From the NCBI RefSeq assembly GCF_003431325.1, contig NZ_CP010515.1, positions 868,001 to 932,000 on the forward strand: a DNA stretch of 64,000 bases. Reading direction: 5' to 3'. The notes beneath the pieces are model-generated. The model made no database searches. It saw only the letters and a list, made by a program, of their open reading frames with translations, and was not told the origin of the DNA. The translations under genes and the position numbers were made by a program. Shown piece by piece: positions 17,639-27,351 of this stretch (its first letter is position 1; every line of letters begins with the position of its first letter). This stretch comes from Acidilobus sp. 7A (GTDB taxonomy: Archaea; Thermoproteota; Thermoprotei_A; Sulfolobales; Acidilobaceae).

Positions 17639-19168
17639 ATGTCGCTCAACCCACGCCAGGGGGTGCCCTTGCCTAAGTTTGAGAACCCCGTGATAAGGGA
17701 GCTCCTTGACAGGTACAGGAGGCTCTGGGCCCTCAACCACGCCATGGCCCTCATGGGCTGGGACGAGGAGACCTACATGCCCCAGAGGGGCGTTGAGGAG
17801 AGGGCCGTGGCCACCGCCGAGCTCAGGGCCCTCTACCAGGAGCTGCTCCTTAGCGATCAGTTCTCCTCTCTCGTGGAGAAGGCCAAGGCCCAGGAGAACC
17901 TCAACGACTACGAGAGGGGCGTCGTGAGGGTAGTCGACAGGGAGCTGAGGATAGCCAGGAGGGTGCCGCCGAGCCTGACCTATGAGATGGCCAAGACGTC
18001 CTCGGAGGCCTTCGTGGCCTGGAGCGAGGCGAAGAAGAGGTCCGACTTCAGCGCGTTCAGGCCGTACCTGCAGAAGCTCATAGACCTGAACAGGCAGATG
18101 GCCGAGAAGCTGGGCTACGAGGAGGTCCCATACGACGCCCTCCTTGACCTCTACGAGGAGGGCCTGAGGACCAGGGACGTGAAGGCCATATTTGACGTCC
18201 TGGGCCCAGGCCTCAGGGGGCTGCTCGACAAGGTAATTAGCGACGGCTACTACACAAAGCCCAGCCCCCTGGAGGAGGCCAGGTATGATGAGCAGGCCAT
18301 GAGGAGGGTCAACGCTAAAGTCCTTGAGCTCCTCAGTTTCCCTCAGGACAGGGCGAGGCTTGACGTCAGCCCACACCCGTTCACCACAAACATGGGGGTC
18401 AACGACGTCAGGATAACGACGAGGTACGAGGGCTTCGACTTCAAGAGGAGCCTCTTCAGCGTTGTCCACGAGTTCGGCCACGCGACCTACGAGCTCCAGG
18501 TAGACCCTGAGCTCGCAATGACTCCCATAGGGGGAGGGGTGAGCCTCGGGGTCCACGAGGGGCAGAGCAGGTTCTGGGAGAACGTCGTGGGCAGGAGCAG
18601 GGCCTTCGCCTCCCTGATCAAGCCCGCCCTTGACCAGGAGCTGGGGCTGACCAAGGACCTGAGCGAGGAGGACGTCTACCGCTACTTCGCGACAGTGAGG
18701 CCCAGCCTCATAAGGACGGAGGCTGACGAGGTGACATACAACCTCCACATACTCCTCAGGTTCGAGCTCGAGCAGCTGATGATAAACGGCGAGGTCAGGG
18801 TTGACGACCTGCCCGAGATGTGGAACGAGGAGAGCGAGAAGCTGATAGGGGTCAGGCCCAGGAACCACGCCGAGGGCATACTACAGGACATCCACTGGGC
18901 CCACGGCACGATAGGCTACTTCCCGACCTACACCCTTGGGAACATAGTGGCTGCAATGATGTACTTCGCCTTCAGGTCAAGGGTTGGCGACATCTACGAG
19001 CGCGTCGCAAAGGGTGACTTTGAGTCCATAAAGGCCTTCCAGAGGGAGCTGATACACAGGTACGGCGGCACCTACGCCCCCAAGGAGCTGCTCAGGAGGC
19101 AGCTGGGCGAGGAGTACAACGCGAGCAGGCTCCTGGACTACCTGAGCTCCAAGTACTTGACGCGCTAG
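17639..19168 (+). CDS. thermostable carboxypeptidase, family M32 (Taq type)
   Basis: 509 residues, the normal length for M32. The zinc motif is VHEFGHATYEL (HExxH, about residues 276-281) with the third ligand expected in VHEGQSRFWEN about 30 residues later. HPFTTNMGVNDVRITTRY and the C-terminal GTIGYFPTYTLGN are family signatures. It releases C-terminal amino acids from peptides in the cytoplasm, fitting a peptide-degrading lifestyle. ATG at 17639; TTTTTAAC lies immediately before it and TTAAGG a little further upstream. Confidence 0.95.
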   Translation: MSLNPRQGVPLPKFENPVIRELLDRYRRLWALNHAMALMGWDEETYMPQRGVEERAVATAELRALYQELLLSDQFSSLVEKAKAQENLNDYERGVVRVVDRELRIARRVPPSLTYEMAKTSSEAFVAWSEAKKRSDFSAFRPYLQKLIDLNRQMAEKLGYEEVPYDALLDLYEEGLRTRDVKAIFDVLGPGLRGLLDKVISDGYYTKPSPLEEARYDEQAMRRVNAKVLELLSFPQDRARLDVSPHPFTTNMGVNDVRITTRYEGFDFKRSLFSVVHEFGHATYELQVDPELAMTPIGGGVSLGVHEGQSRFWENVVGRSRAFASLIKPALDQELGLTKDLSEEDVYRYFATVRPSLIRTEADEVTYNLHILLRFELEQLMINGEVRVDDLPEMWNEESEKLIGVRPRNHAEGILQDIHWAHGTIGYFPTYTLGNIVAAMMYFAFRSRVGDIYERVAKGDFESIKAFQRELIHRYGGTYAPKELLRRQLGEEYNASRLLDYLSSKYLTR

Positions 19169-19202
19169 CCCTAAGCCCTTTTACCTTCCCCCCTCTATCC
19201 TC

Positions 19203-19525
19203 TTGCGGCGCGCGGGTAGGGCCGGAGGGGCCGCCGCCCTCCCTCTGCCCGAGGGCGCAAGGCGGGGGCCAGTAACCTCGCCGCGGGCCAGGGGGCGGGC
19301 CGAGGCTCCCGCAGGCACGGTGAGCGCCCAGCCCGCGGGGTCAGCGGTGGCCGAGCGCCCGCCGGAGGACGGGCGTCGACGGCCTCAGCCGGGCTAACCT
19401 GGCCAGGCCCGGAAGGGAGCAACCTAGCCCGGCCGCTGTCGTTCGCGGTGCCTGGGCGCAAGGGGCGGCGGGGTCAAAGCCCGGCCCGTCCCCGAGGAAC
19501 GCGGCGGGGGTCCGCGCGCCGTAGC
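19203..19525 (+). ncRNA. ffs: signal recognition particle 7S RNA
   Basis: Very GC-rich region of about 320 nt. The helix 8 signature is clear at about 19397-19435: AACCTGGCCAGG, then CCCGGAAGGGAGCAACC. The ends pair as expected for archaeal helix 1: GGCGCGCGG at 19207-19215 with CCGCGCGCC at 19512-19520. It forms the SRP core with SRP19 and SRP54 for co-translational membrane targeting. Exact termini uncertain by a few nucleotides. Confidence 0.9.
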
Positions 19526-19599
19526 CGGCTTATGTCTTCGTCAAACATGGCAGCCATGGAGGCTGTAGGAGGTCCATGGGGTGACATAACGAGCGATAG

Positions 19600-19634
19600 A
19601 CCTCACCCCTCAGGGCGGGGAGGAGGCCAGCCCC
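19600..19634 (+). repeat. TnpB-type end hairpin (scar)
   Basis: CCTCACCCCTCAGGGCGGGG followed by AGGAGGCCAG; same family as the hairpins at 13505, 42251 and 46438. The remaining DNA between the SRP RNA and glmM holds no recognised gene. Confidence 0.45.
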
Positions 19635-19742
19635 CAAGTTACAATCACTGTTTGTGATGCTGCCATCTTACACGCCTGCGCGGCCGCGCTACACGCTATC
19701 AAACAATTTAACGCGGCCCGCACCTAGGCCCTGGGAGGCCGC

Positions 19743-21137
19743 TTGGCCAAGCTGTTCGGCACTGACGGCGTCAGGGGAGTAGTTGGGGACCTCATGACCC
19801 CCACCTTTGCCCTCAGGATGGGGCACGCCATAGGGGCATACTTCGGCAGCGGCTCAAGGGTGCTCCTTGCCAGGGACGCCAGGGCCGCCGGGGACGCCCT
19901 TGCCAGGGCCGTGGCCGCGGGCCTCATGGCAGAGGGCGTCAAGGTCTACTACGCTGGCATGGTACCAACGCCCACCCTGCAGTACGGCGTCAAGGCGCTT
20001 GGCTTTGACGGCGGGGTTATGATAACCGCCAGCCACAACCCGAGGGAGTACAACGGGATAAAGGTCATAGAGCACGACGGCGTCGAGATACCGCACGAGA
20101 AGGAGGCTATAGTTGAGGACTACTACTTCAAGGGTCACGAGGCCAACCTGCCCTGGAGGTCAATGGTCTACGACGTGGCCGACGTGACTCAAGCAGTGAT
20201 AGACACCTACGTGAGGGCCGTGGTCTCGCAGGTTGACGCCGAGCTCATAGCGAGGAAGGAGTTCAGGGTCCTGGTTGACTGCGCCAACAGCGTGGGGGCG
20301 GTGACGACGCCGCTGATACTTAGGGAGCTCGGGGCCAGGGCGCTCACGCTGAACTGCAACCTCGACCCAGGCTTCCCGGGCAGGAACCCCGAGCCGAACG
20401 AGGAGAACCTGGCGCTCACCCTCAGGTTTGTGAGGGAGGCCGGGGTTAACATGGGGGTGGCACACGACGGGGACGCCGACAGGGCCATACTTATTGACGA
20501 GAGGGGCAGGCTTATATGGGGCGACAGGGCCGGGTCGCTGCTCACCAGGTTCGTAGCTGGGAGCGGCAGGTGGAAGGGCTACCCGCCCAAGACTTACACA
20601 GCGGTGTCAAGCAGCCAGCTCGTGGAGGAGTACCTTAAGCCGGTTGGCATAAGCGTCGTCTGGACCCCCGTGGGGAGCGTGACCATAGCAAGGAGCATAC
20701 TGAGGGACGGGGGGGCCATAAGCGGGTTTGAGGACAACGGCGGCTACATGCACGTGCCACACCACCCCGTGAGGGACGGAGGCATGACGACGGCCCTGGC
20801 CCTCCACATGCTGGCCAGCGAGGGCAGGAGCCTGGGGGAGCTCTACGACTCGCTGCCCCAGTACTACGCCGTGAAGACTAAGGTGGAGGCCACGAGGGAG
20901 CAGGCCGCGTGCGGCGTTGAGGCGGTCAAGGAGGCCTTCTCCGGCTACAGGCAGATAACCATAGACGGCGTCAAGGTGATAGGCGACGACTTCTGGGTGC
21001 TCGTGAGGCCCAGCGGCACGGAGCCCATAATGAGGATATCAGCGGAGGCCAGGACGAGGGAGAGGGCTGAGGCCATAGCTGAGCAGGTGAAGGAGCTCTT
21101 CATGGCTAAGTGCAGGGGCGAGGGGAGGAGCCCTTGA
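19743..21137 (+). CDS. glmM: phosphoglucosamine mutase / phosphohexomutase
   Basis: 464 residues. Start MAKLFGTDGVRGVVG, active-site ITASHNPREYNG with the phospho-Ser (about residue 98), metal loop DGDADRAI (about 242) and phosphate-binding RPSGTEP (about 422). It interconverts glucosamine-1-P and -6-P, or mannose phosphates, feeding UDP-GlcNAc or GDP-mannose for N-glycans. TTG start; AACAATTTAAC at about 19702-19712 is the promoter. The last codons overlap the next gene (TTGA at 21134), so the two are translationally coupled. Confidence 0.93.
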   Translation: MAKLFGTDGVRGVVGDLMTPTFALRMGHAIGAYFGSGSRVLLARDARAAGDALARAVAAGLMAEGVKVYYAGMVPTPTLQYGVKALGFDGGVMITASHNPREYNGIKVIEHDGVEIPHEKEAIVEDYYFKGHEANLPWRSMVYDVADVTQAVIDTYVRAVVSQVDAELIARKEFRVLVDCANSVGAVTTPLILRELGARALTLNCNLDPGFPGRNPEPNEENLALTLRFVREAGVNMGVAHDGDADRAILIDERGRLIWGDRAGSLLTRFVAGSGRWKGYPPKTYTAVSSSQLVEEYLKPVGISVVWTPVGSVTIARSILRDGGAISGFEDNGGYMHVPHHPVRDGGMTTALALHMLASEGRSLGELYDSLPQYYAVKTKVEATREQAACGVEAVKEAFSGYRQITIDGVKVIGDDFWVLVRPSGTEPIMRISAEARTRERAEAIAEQVKELFMAKCRGEGRSP

Positions 21138-21523
21138 GGTACTACTTCTTTGAGCTGTTGGCGTGCCCAGTCTGCAAGAGCCCTGACCTGGTGCTGGTGG
21201 AGTTCAGGGTCGACGAGGTCAAGGCCAACGTTGACCCAGCGAAGGTCAGGTGCAGGGACACCTGCTACTTCCTCAGGAAGCCCGCCTCGCAGGTGCCGCT
21301 GGAGACCTGCGCCCAGTGCGTCAACAAGGACGTGGTTGAGGGGGTCCTCGTGTGCAGGAACTGCGGCAGGTGGTACCCAATAATTGACGGCATACCTAGG
21401 ATGCTGGACGACAAGTTCAGGAAGGTCAAGGAGGACGTCGCGTGGCTGACCTCCCACATAGACAAGGTGCCCGAGGACGTGAGGAAGCTTATGAAGTGGC
21501 CTCCCCTTTCCCAGGGTGGTTAG
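21134..21523 (+). CDS. Trm112-like zinc protein, methyltransferase activator
   Basis: About 129 residues. It begins RYYFFELLACPVCKSPDL, has CAQCVNKDV and VCRNCGRWYPIIDGIPRML, the Trm112/UPF0434 pattern with four or more zinc Cys. In archaea Trm112 binds and stabilises several tRNA, rRNA and protein methyltransferases. I chose TTG 21134, which overlaps the glmM TGA and follows GGGGAGGA; GTG 21110 in the same frame is less likely. Confidence 0.85.
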   Translation: MRYYFFELLACPVCKSPDLVLVEFRVDEVKANVDPAKVRCRDTCYFLRKPASQVPLETCAQCVNKDVVEGVLVCRNCGRWYPIIDGIPRMLDDKFRKVKEDVAWLTSHIDKVPEDVRKLMKWPPLSQGG

Positions 21524-21704
21524 GGGGCAGCCCTCTCATCTCCCTCCAGCTTCATCCTCGCCTTAACAAACAACCGCTGGTGGGGCCTCAGCGCGAGGCA
21601 GCCGGTGAGGGGTGCCTCGCCGCTGGGCGCCCCGCAAGACCATGGCACAAAGGTTATGATAGAACGCATTTAATTGCGCCCATTAATTACGCCGTGGTGT
21701 AACC

Positions 21705-22696
21705 TTGGGATCGGACGTCGACGCGCTGTTTGAAGCGATAGACAGGGGCGACGTGGAGGAGGTGCGGAGGCTGCTGAAGGTCCTGGGCCCAAACGCAAGG
21801 GGCAGGGATGGCACCACCCCGCTCCACGAGGCGGCGCTAAACGGCCTTGCGAACGTCGTCAAGCTGTTGCTCGACTCCGGCGCAGACCCGAACGCCAGGG
21901 ACAGGCACAGGGTGACCCCGCTCCACGTAGCCGCGTACCACGGCCATGTGGAAGTTGTGAGGCTGCTCCTTGAGAGGGGGCGGACCCCAAAGCCAAGGAC
22001 GCCTTCGGCGTAACCCCCCTTCACGACGCCGTGCTCGGCAATAATAAGGGCAGCGCTGACGTCGTCAGGCTGCTCATAGACAGGGGAGCAGACCCAAACT
22101 GTAAGGGCAGGGACGGCGATACGCCCCTTCACATCGCTGCGTCCATAGATAACGCGGAGGCAGCTAGGGCGCTGCTTGATAGAGGGGCTGACCCGAACTC
22201 AAGGAATATGCACGGTCAGACGCCCCTTCACATCGCCGCGTCGGCGGGCAGCGTGAACGTCGCCAGGGCGCTTATTGAGAAGGGCGCTGACCTCAACGCC
22301 AGGGGCAGGGACGGCGAGACCCCGCTCCACGTCGCCGCGCTCAGCAGCAACAGGGGCAGCTCTGAGGTCGCCAGGGCCCTCCTCGGCGCCGGCGCAGACC
22401 CGAACGCCAGGGACAGGTATGGTGAGACGCCCCTCCACATAGCTGCATATAACGGCAACGTGGACGTGGCAAAGGCCCTCCTCGACGCCGGGGCCGACCC
22501 AAACTCAAGGAAGGAGCGCGGCGTAACGCCCCTCCACATGGCCGCATACCACGGCCATTTGGAAGTTGTGAGGCTGCTCCTCAGCGCTGGGGCCGACCCC
22601 GGCCTGGCCGACGAGGAGGGCCTGACGCCCCTGGACGTCGCGGACGAGGAGGTCAGGGAGCTGATGGAGCGGATGGTTAACCGCAAGGCCAGCTAA
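21705..22696 (+). pseudogene. ankyrin-repeat protein, interrupted by a -1 frameshift
   Basis: About nine ankyrin repeats of 33-36 residues (TPLHxAAxxGxxxVVxLLLxxGADPNARD). The first three read from 21705 to a stop at 22013; the rest read in the -1 frame to 22696. The break is in a five-G run at 21976-21980: one more G would give RGADPKAKDAFGVTPLHDA without interruption. It would bind partner proteins; no signal peptide or enzymatic domain. Ankyrin arrays are uncommon in archaea, and repeats sharing nearly identical DNA (HGHxEVVRLLL twice) point to recent duplication. Either a pseudogene, a frameshifted gene or a base-calling error. Confidence 0.75.
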
Positions 22697-22719
22697 CGGC
22701 CCACGCCGTCACTGCGCCT

Positions 22720-23961
22720 TCACTGGGCCCCCTTCGGCCTCCCGCCGCGGCCCAGGCCCTGGACGACGCCGCCCAGCGTCGGGTCCTCGGACAGGGCGTT
22801 TATCACGGTGTCAGGGCTAACCGCGAGCTCAACAACCCTCGTCTTGCCGTACCTGCCCCTGCTTATCACCCTGCTGCTTATTATGCCGAGCATGTCAAGC
22901 TCCCCGAGCACACCAGAGGCCCTCCTGAGCGTCACCTCCTCAAGGCCGAGGGAGGAGGCCAGCTGCCTGTAGGCGTCGTATATCTCCCCTGTGGTGGCCC
23001 TGCCCTCCGGCGACGACTCCGAGGCCCTAAGTATGGCAGCAAGTATGAGCTTGCCGTGCAGGGGCAGGGTCCTTATGACGTCGGTCGCCCTGTCCCTCTC
23101 TATCTCGAGCCTCGCCCTCCTGACGTGGTCCTCCGTGACCTTCGGCGCCCCCTCCCTCTCAGCTATCTCGCCCGCGACCCTGAGCACGTCGAGGGCCCTC
23201 CTGGCGTCCCCGTGCTCCCTCGCGGCCAGCGCCGCCACCAGCGGTATGACCCCCTCCTCAAGGGCCCCCTCGTTGAAGGCGGCCGAAGCCCTCTGGGAGA
23301 GTATGTCCCTCAGCTGCTCGGCGTTGTAGGGCGAGAACACCAGCTGCTCCTCGCCCAGGCTGCTCTTGACCCTCGGGTCGAGGGAGTCGAGGAGCTTGAC
23401 GCTGTTCGTTATGCCTATGAGCGACACCCTGGCCCTCTGCAGGTACTCGTTCACCCTGGTGAGGTCGTACAGGACGTCGTCGCCCCTCCTGACGAGGAAG
23501 TCTATCTCGTCAAGCACAACTATGTAGACGCCCTCTAGCCTTGAGAGCCTTCTCACGACCCTTGAGAACAGCTCGCCTATGGAGAGCCCGGTGAAGGGCA
23601 CCCTGAGGCCCAGTTGCTCCCCCATGTCTGCCAGAACCTTGTAGGGCGTCTCCCTCTGCCTGACGTTGACGTAGAGCCAGGAGACGCTGGCGCCCCTGGC
23701 CTTGGCCATCTCCTGCAGGCGCCTGAGCACGTACTTAGTGACGGCGGTCTTGCCGGTGCCTGTCAGGCCGTAGATGAAGGCGTTGCTGGGCCTCTCCCCC
23801 CTCAGCGCTGGGGCGACGACCTCTGCAAGCCTCTTTATCTCGGCCTCCCTGTGAGGCAGCTCGAGGGGCACGTAGTCAGGCAGCAGCACCTCCCTGTTCT
23901 TGAACAGCCTGCTCCTCGAGGCGGCCTCGAATATGTTGTCGATCTCGTCCAAGTGAAACAC
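22720..23961 (-). CDS. cdc6: Orc1/Cdc6 replication initiator
   Basis: About 413 residues. AAA+ ATPase with Walker A YGLTGTGKTAVTKYVL, Walker B VIVLDEIDFLV-like segment (YIVVLDEIDF), sensor motifs GITNSVKLLDSLDPRVKSSL and a C-terminal winged helix. It binds origin repeats and loads MCM. The open frame continues upstream through the tRNA-Ala gene, so I chose GTG 23961 (VFHLDEIDNIFEA), which gives the usual length; TTG 23952 is possible. I saw no convincing ORB repeats next to it. Confidence 0.92.
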   Translation of the reverse strand: MFHLDEIDNIFEAASRSRLFKNREVLLPDYVPLELPHREAEIKRLAEVVAPALRGERPSNAFIYGLTGTGKTAVTKYVLRRLQEMAKARGASVSWLYVNVRQRETPYKVLADMGEQLGLRVPFTGLSIGELFSRVVRRLSRLEGVYIVVLDEIDFLVRRGDDVLYDLTRVNEYLQRARVSLIGITNSVKLLDSLDPRVKSSLGEEQLVFSPYNAEQLRDILSQRASAAFNEGALEEGVIPLVAALAAREHGDARRALDVLRVAGEIAEREGAPKVTEDHVRRARLEIERDRATDVIRTLPLHGKLILAAILRASESSPEGRATTGEIYDAYRQLASSLGLEEVTLRRASGVLGELDMLGIISSRVISRGRYGKTRVVELAVSPDTVINALSEDPTLGGVVQGLGRGGRPKGAQ

Positions 23962-24045
23962 CGGCTCCAGAGGAAAACTTGGCCTAAGGGGGTGAGCGGG
24001 CCTCAGGGCCGGTAACACTGGGCGCGCACCTCTAGAAGTGGCCCC

Positions 24046-24121
24046 TGGTGGACCGGCCGGGACTTGAACCCGGGACCTCTCGGATGCCAACCGAGCGCTC
24101 TTCCAGCTGAGCTACCGGCCC
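24046..24121 (-). tRNA. tRNA-Ala (anticodon GGC)
   Basis: Acceptor GGGCCGG pairs with CCGGTCC and contains the G3:U70 pair that marks tRNA-Ala. D arm AGCTCAGCTGGAAGAGC, anticodon stem CTCGG/CCGAG with loop TTGGCAT, T arm GGTTCAAGTCC. CCA is encoded. No intron. Confidence 0.95.
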
Positions 24122-24152
24122 ACAGGGACCAGGGTTGAAGTGAATGGGTAGG

Positions 24153-24162
24153 GCATATAAAG
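24153..24162 (-). promoter_or_regulatory. TATA box of tRNA-Ala
   Basis: Minus strand CTTTATATGC about 32-41 nt before the tRNA 5' end. An AT-rich stretch at 24230-24345 then leads into the YeeE gene. Confidence 0.5.
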
Positions 24163-24349
24163 GTTTAGCAGCTGCGCCCCGTGTCCGGCGAGCTAAGCCA
24201 TGCCGTGAGCCTTAGGGCGTGGGACGTTAACTTTTTATCTTTAATAATATGATATTGTAGTACCATATGTGTTTTTCCAAAATATTTAATTAAGAGCTAT
24301 AAGCGTATAAGTGTTATATTTAACTCCTAAAAACTTTGAGGTGTATGCA

Positions 24350-25759
24350 ATGGCGAACCCAACTGTCCCGCAGGAGTCGGCCGAGGAGAGGAGGGACAGG
24401 GAAGCCTACTGGGCCATGTCGGGCCTGCTGCTGGTGCTGGCCTTCATAATGCTCGGCCTCGGCCTCTACTTCCAGCTCTACAAGGACCATGAGCCTGCCC
24501 CCCTGCTCCTCGGCATCCTAGCGGGGTTCACATTGGCCACCCCGCTGGAGATCTGGAACTGGGGGGACCCTGACATAGTTTGGAGGGTCATGGCGTTCCA
24601 GGACAGGTTCCTGATAGTCTGCTTCGGCTTCGCCATAGGCCTCGGCGCCCTGCTGCTCTACGGCCTCTACCTGATACCTGGCACCGCGCCCCACTTCGGC
24701 ATAAAGGACTTCTTCGTGCCAGGCATCGTAGTTGGGGGCCTGCTATTCGGCATAGGCGTTGGCCTCAGCGGCTACTTCCCAGGGCTGATATGGATAGCCC
24801 TCGGCCAGGGCAGGAGGGACGCCGTCTACGCAGTGATAGGAGGCCTCCTGGGCGCCCTCACCTGGTCGCTCATATTCGGGGCCGCAAGGGGCTTCTTCTG
24901 GAACACCCTTAACTTCGGCCCCATAACCTGGGCCACGCTGGCCGGCTTCAGCCTGTCTGACAGGCTAGGGTACTTCATCGTCGCGGTTGTGTTCTTCATA
25001 ATAATGTTCAGCATGTTCCTGTTCCTGCCGAGGTACCCAGGGCAGCCCGTCAGGCAGTCCTGCGCCTATCACATAGCGGGCGTCAGCAAGGAGAGCATGG
25101 TCTGGGAAGAGGTCGTGGCTGAGGAGATGAGGAAGTACCCGAAGGCAAACAAGTTCATAACCAGGCTCACAAACGAGAGCAGCATAAGGAACTCAAGGTC
25201 CATAATTGCGCTTGGCATAGCCTTCACTGTAACTGCCGTGGCAGTGATATACCTGAGGCAGATATTCGGCGAGTCAACTACCTACTCCTGGATAGGCGCC
25301 CAGATAGCTTACGCCATAAACCCGAGGTGGGCGGCCGCCAACCCGTACTGGCAGCTCTTCGGAGGCCTCGGCTTCCACAACGGTGTGCCCTATAACAAGC
25401 CCTTCAGTGAGATAGGCTGGGAGCCCTTCAGCGACCTCGGCACCTTCCTAGGGGCGCTCATAAGCTCCCTGTTCGTCAGCAGGAGGTTCCTGACCTACAG
25501 GAGGCAGGTGCCGAGCCTCTGGGCCAGGAGGTTCGGCAACAGCGAGGCCAAGAGGGCGCTGGGCAGCTTCTTCGGCGCCTACCTGGTGCTCTTCGGCGCC
25601 AGGATGGCCAACGGCTGCGCCAGCGGGCACATACTCAGCGGCAACACGCAGATGGCCATCTCCAGCTTCGTCTTCATGATATTCGTGATGATAGGCGCCT
25701 GGATAACCCTCTACGGCGTGCTCGGCCTCAAGATAAACAAGTGGGGCTTCAGGAAGTAA
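24350..25759 (+). CDS. YeeE/YedE-family membrane transporter (sulfur compounds)
   Basis: About 469 residues with roughly ten membrane segments, made of two related halves. The second half carries ARMANGCASGHILSGNTQMA, the Cys-containing motif of YeeE/YedE (DUF395) proteins, which move thiosulfate or persulfide sulfur. The first half lacks a matching Cys. Cytoplasmic loop with Arg/Lys at about residues 220-270. ATG 24350 is chosen because GTTATATTTAAC at 24313-24324 places transcription start close to it; GTG 24311 would lie inside the promoter. Confidence 0.82.
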   Translation: MANPTVPQESAEERRDREAYWAMSGLLLVLAFIMLGLGLYFQLYKDHEPAPLLLGILAGFTLATPLEIWNWGDPDIVWRVMAFQDRFLIVCFGFAIGLGALLLYGLYLIPGTAPHFGIKDFFVPGIVVGGLLFGIGVGLSGYFPGLIWIALGQGRRDAVYAVIGGLLGALTWSLIFGAARGFFWNTLNFGPITWATLAGFSLSDRLGYFIVAVVFFIIMFSMFLFLPRYPGQPVRQSCAYHIAGVSKESMVWEEVVAEEMRKYPKANKFITRLTNESSIRNSRSIIALGIAFTVTAVAVIYLRQIFGESTTYSWIGAQIAYAINPRWAAANPYWQLFGGLGFHNGVPYNKPFSEIGWEPFSDLGTFLGALISSLFVSRRFLTYRRQVPSLWARRFGNSEAKRALGSFFGAYLVLFGARMANGCASGHILSGNTQMAISSFVFMIFVMIGAWITLYGVLGLKINKWGFRK

Positions 25760-25856
25760 GGGGCTTAATCACTCCCTATAACTTTTAATTTTCTTTTTCT
25801 TCCTTTTACTATAAAAATGTGTATAGGTCCCTTCGCCCAGCAGCGACAGGGGAGCC

Positions 25857-26942
25857 ATGGAGGACATAAGCGTCAACACTAAGGTGCTGAGGGTTGACCC
25901 CCAGAACATAGACATAGACATCATAAGGGAGGCTGCCGAGGCCATAAGGAGGGGGGGCACGGTGGCCTTCCCCACGGAGACGGTCTACGGCCTCGGCGCC
26001 GACACTTATAACCCGGAAGCCGTGAAGAAGGTCTTCATAGCCAAGAGGAGGCCCATGGATAACCCGCTCATAGTGCACATACACTCAATGGAACAGCTCT
26101 ACGAGATTGCAGTGAAGGTCCCGCCGGAGGCGGAGAGGCTGGCCAGGAGGTTCTGGCCGGGCCCCATGACCCTGCTCCTGTGGAAGGCCGAGAGGGTCCC
26201 CCCAGAGGTCACCGCCGGGAGGCCCACGGTCGCCGTCAGGATGCCGGCTCACCCCGTGGCCCTGGCCCTCATAAGGGAGAGCGGGGTCCCCATAGCGGCC
26301 CCGAGCGCCAACCTGGCCGGGAGGCCGTCGCCAACCACGGGGGAGCACGTCGTTAGGGACCTCTTCGGGAGGGTCGACGTCATACTTGACGCCGGCGAGA
26401 CGGTCTACGGCGTTGAGTCCACGATAGTTGACTTGACCAGGGACCCGCCGGTGCTCCTGAGGCCGGGGGGCCTGCCTGTTGAGGAGGTGGAGAGGGAGCT
26501 TGGCAAGAGGGTTGAGGTGCCCCCGTTCGCCAGGGGCCTCGGGCAGGCCGACGTGGCCCTGGCCCCAGGCATGAAGTACAGGCACTACGCTCCCCTCAAG
26601 AGGCTTGTGATAGTTGAGGGCGACTACGGTGACCTGAGGGCGTACGCCTCAAAGGTAATTGATGTAGTCAGGCGGGAGGCGGCCAAGGGAGTTAGGCCCG
26701 TTGTGCTGTGCTCATCGGAGACCGCCCCCTACTACGAGGCCCAGGGCATAAGGTACGTAGAGCTCGGCCCCAGGGGCAACATATTCATAGTAGCCAGGAA
26801 CCTGTTTAAGACGTTCAGGCTGATAGACGAGCTGCCTGACGTTGACGCGGCCTTCATGGAGGGCTTTGAGGAGAGGGGGCTCGGCCTCGCAGTAATGAAC
26901 AGGGCCAGGAAGGCCAGCGGCTTCAGTATTATTCGCGTGTAA
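25857..26942 (+). CDS. sua5: threonylcarbamoyl-AMP synthase
   Basis: 361 residues: YrdC domain (RGGTVAFPTETVYGLGADTY about 35-55, RRPMDNPLIVH, PSANLAGRPSPT, STIVDLT) followed by the C-terminal Sua5 domain (PGMKYRHYAP, then the Rossmann-like part). It makes threonylcarbamoyl-AMP from Thr, bicarbonate and ATP for t6A37 of ANN-decoding tRNAs. ATG start with TTACTATAAAAATG promoter at about 25807-25820. Confidence 0.95.
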   Translation: MEDISVNTKVLRVDPQNIDIDIIREAAEAIRRGGTVAFPTETVYGLGADTYNPEAVKKVFIAKRRPMDNPLIVHIHSMEQLYEIAVKVPPEAERLARRFWPGPMTLLLWKAERVPPEVTAGRPTVAVRMPAHPVALALIRESGVPIAAPSANLAGRPSPTTGEHVVRDLFGRVDVILDAGETVYGVESTIVDLTRDPPVLLRPGGLPVEEVERELGKRVEVPPFARGLGQADVALAPGMKYRHYAPLKRLVIVEGDYGDLRAYASKVIDVVRREAAKGVRPVVLCSSETAPYYEAQGIRYVELGPRGNIFIVARNLFKTFRLIDELPDVDAAFMEGFEERGLGLAVMNRARKASGFSIIRV

Positions 26943-27008
26943 ATAGTTCCTTAGGATGCCGCGATGGAGTGATGCCTTCACTTTTAAGGAGCCGGGCGCA
27001 AGATTTAC

Positions 27009-27338
27009 TTGGTGCGAGTTTTGGGCGAGGCCCTTAGGAGGCGGCTCGCTGTTGAGCGCGGCCTTACGAAGGTTGCAGCTGGCCTCATAGCTGACCTTGA
27101 AGTCTTCTTCAGGGAAAGCACCGGCAAGGGCTTCGTGCAGAGCCTCCTTGAGGACCCTGCGGCAACGTACAGGCTGGCCACCTCTAGGTACCCTAGGAGC
27201 GTCATAAGGGCCGCCCTGAGGGCCGCCCTGAGGCTTGCTTTTGGCGCCCCCTCCGAGGACATTGATAGGGCCTTGGACGCCCTTGAGGCCGGCCTGCCCT
27301 CTGAGTTCCTAAGGCTCCTCAGGATGAGCGCCAGCTGA
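27009..27338 (+). CDS. small helical protein, unknown
   Basis: 109 residues, TTG (27009) or GTG (27012) start, with CACTTTTAAGG promoter at about 26978-26988. All-helical, rich in Arg, Ala and Leu, with RAALRAALRLAFGAP and LEAGLPSEFLRLL. No known domain recognised. Composition and promoter support a real gene; it is convergent with the large secreted protein. Confidence 0.6.
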   Translation: MVRVLGEALRRRLAVERGLTKVAAGLIADLEVFFRESTGKGFVQSLLEDPAATYRLATSRYPRSVIRAALRAALRLAFGAPSEDIDRALDALEAGLPSEFLRLLRMSAS

Positions 27339-27351
27339 GGGCCTCCCAGGC

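Noticed and set aside
17543-18868. 441-codon minus-strand frame
   Set aside because: Exact antisense of the M32 carboxypeptidase with its HEFGH motif; composition is typical of a shadow frame in GC-rich DNA.
24122-24349. replication origin beside cdc6
   Set aside because: The stretch is AT-rich, but I found no ORB or mini-ORB repeats; the AT content is explained by two promoters.
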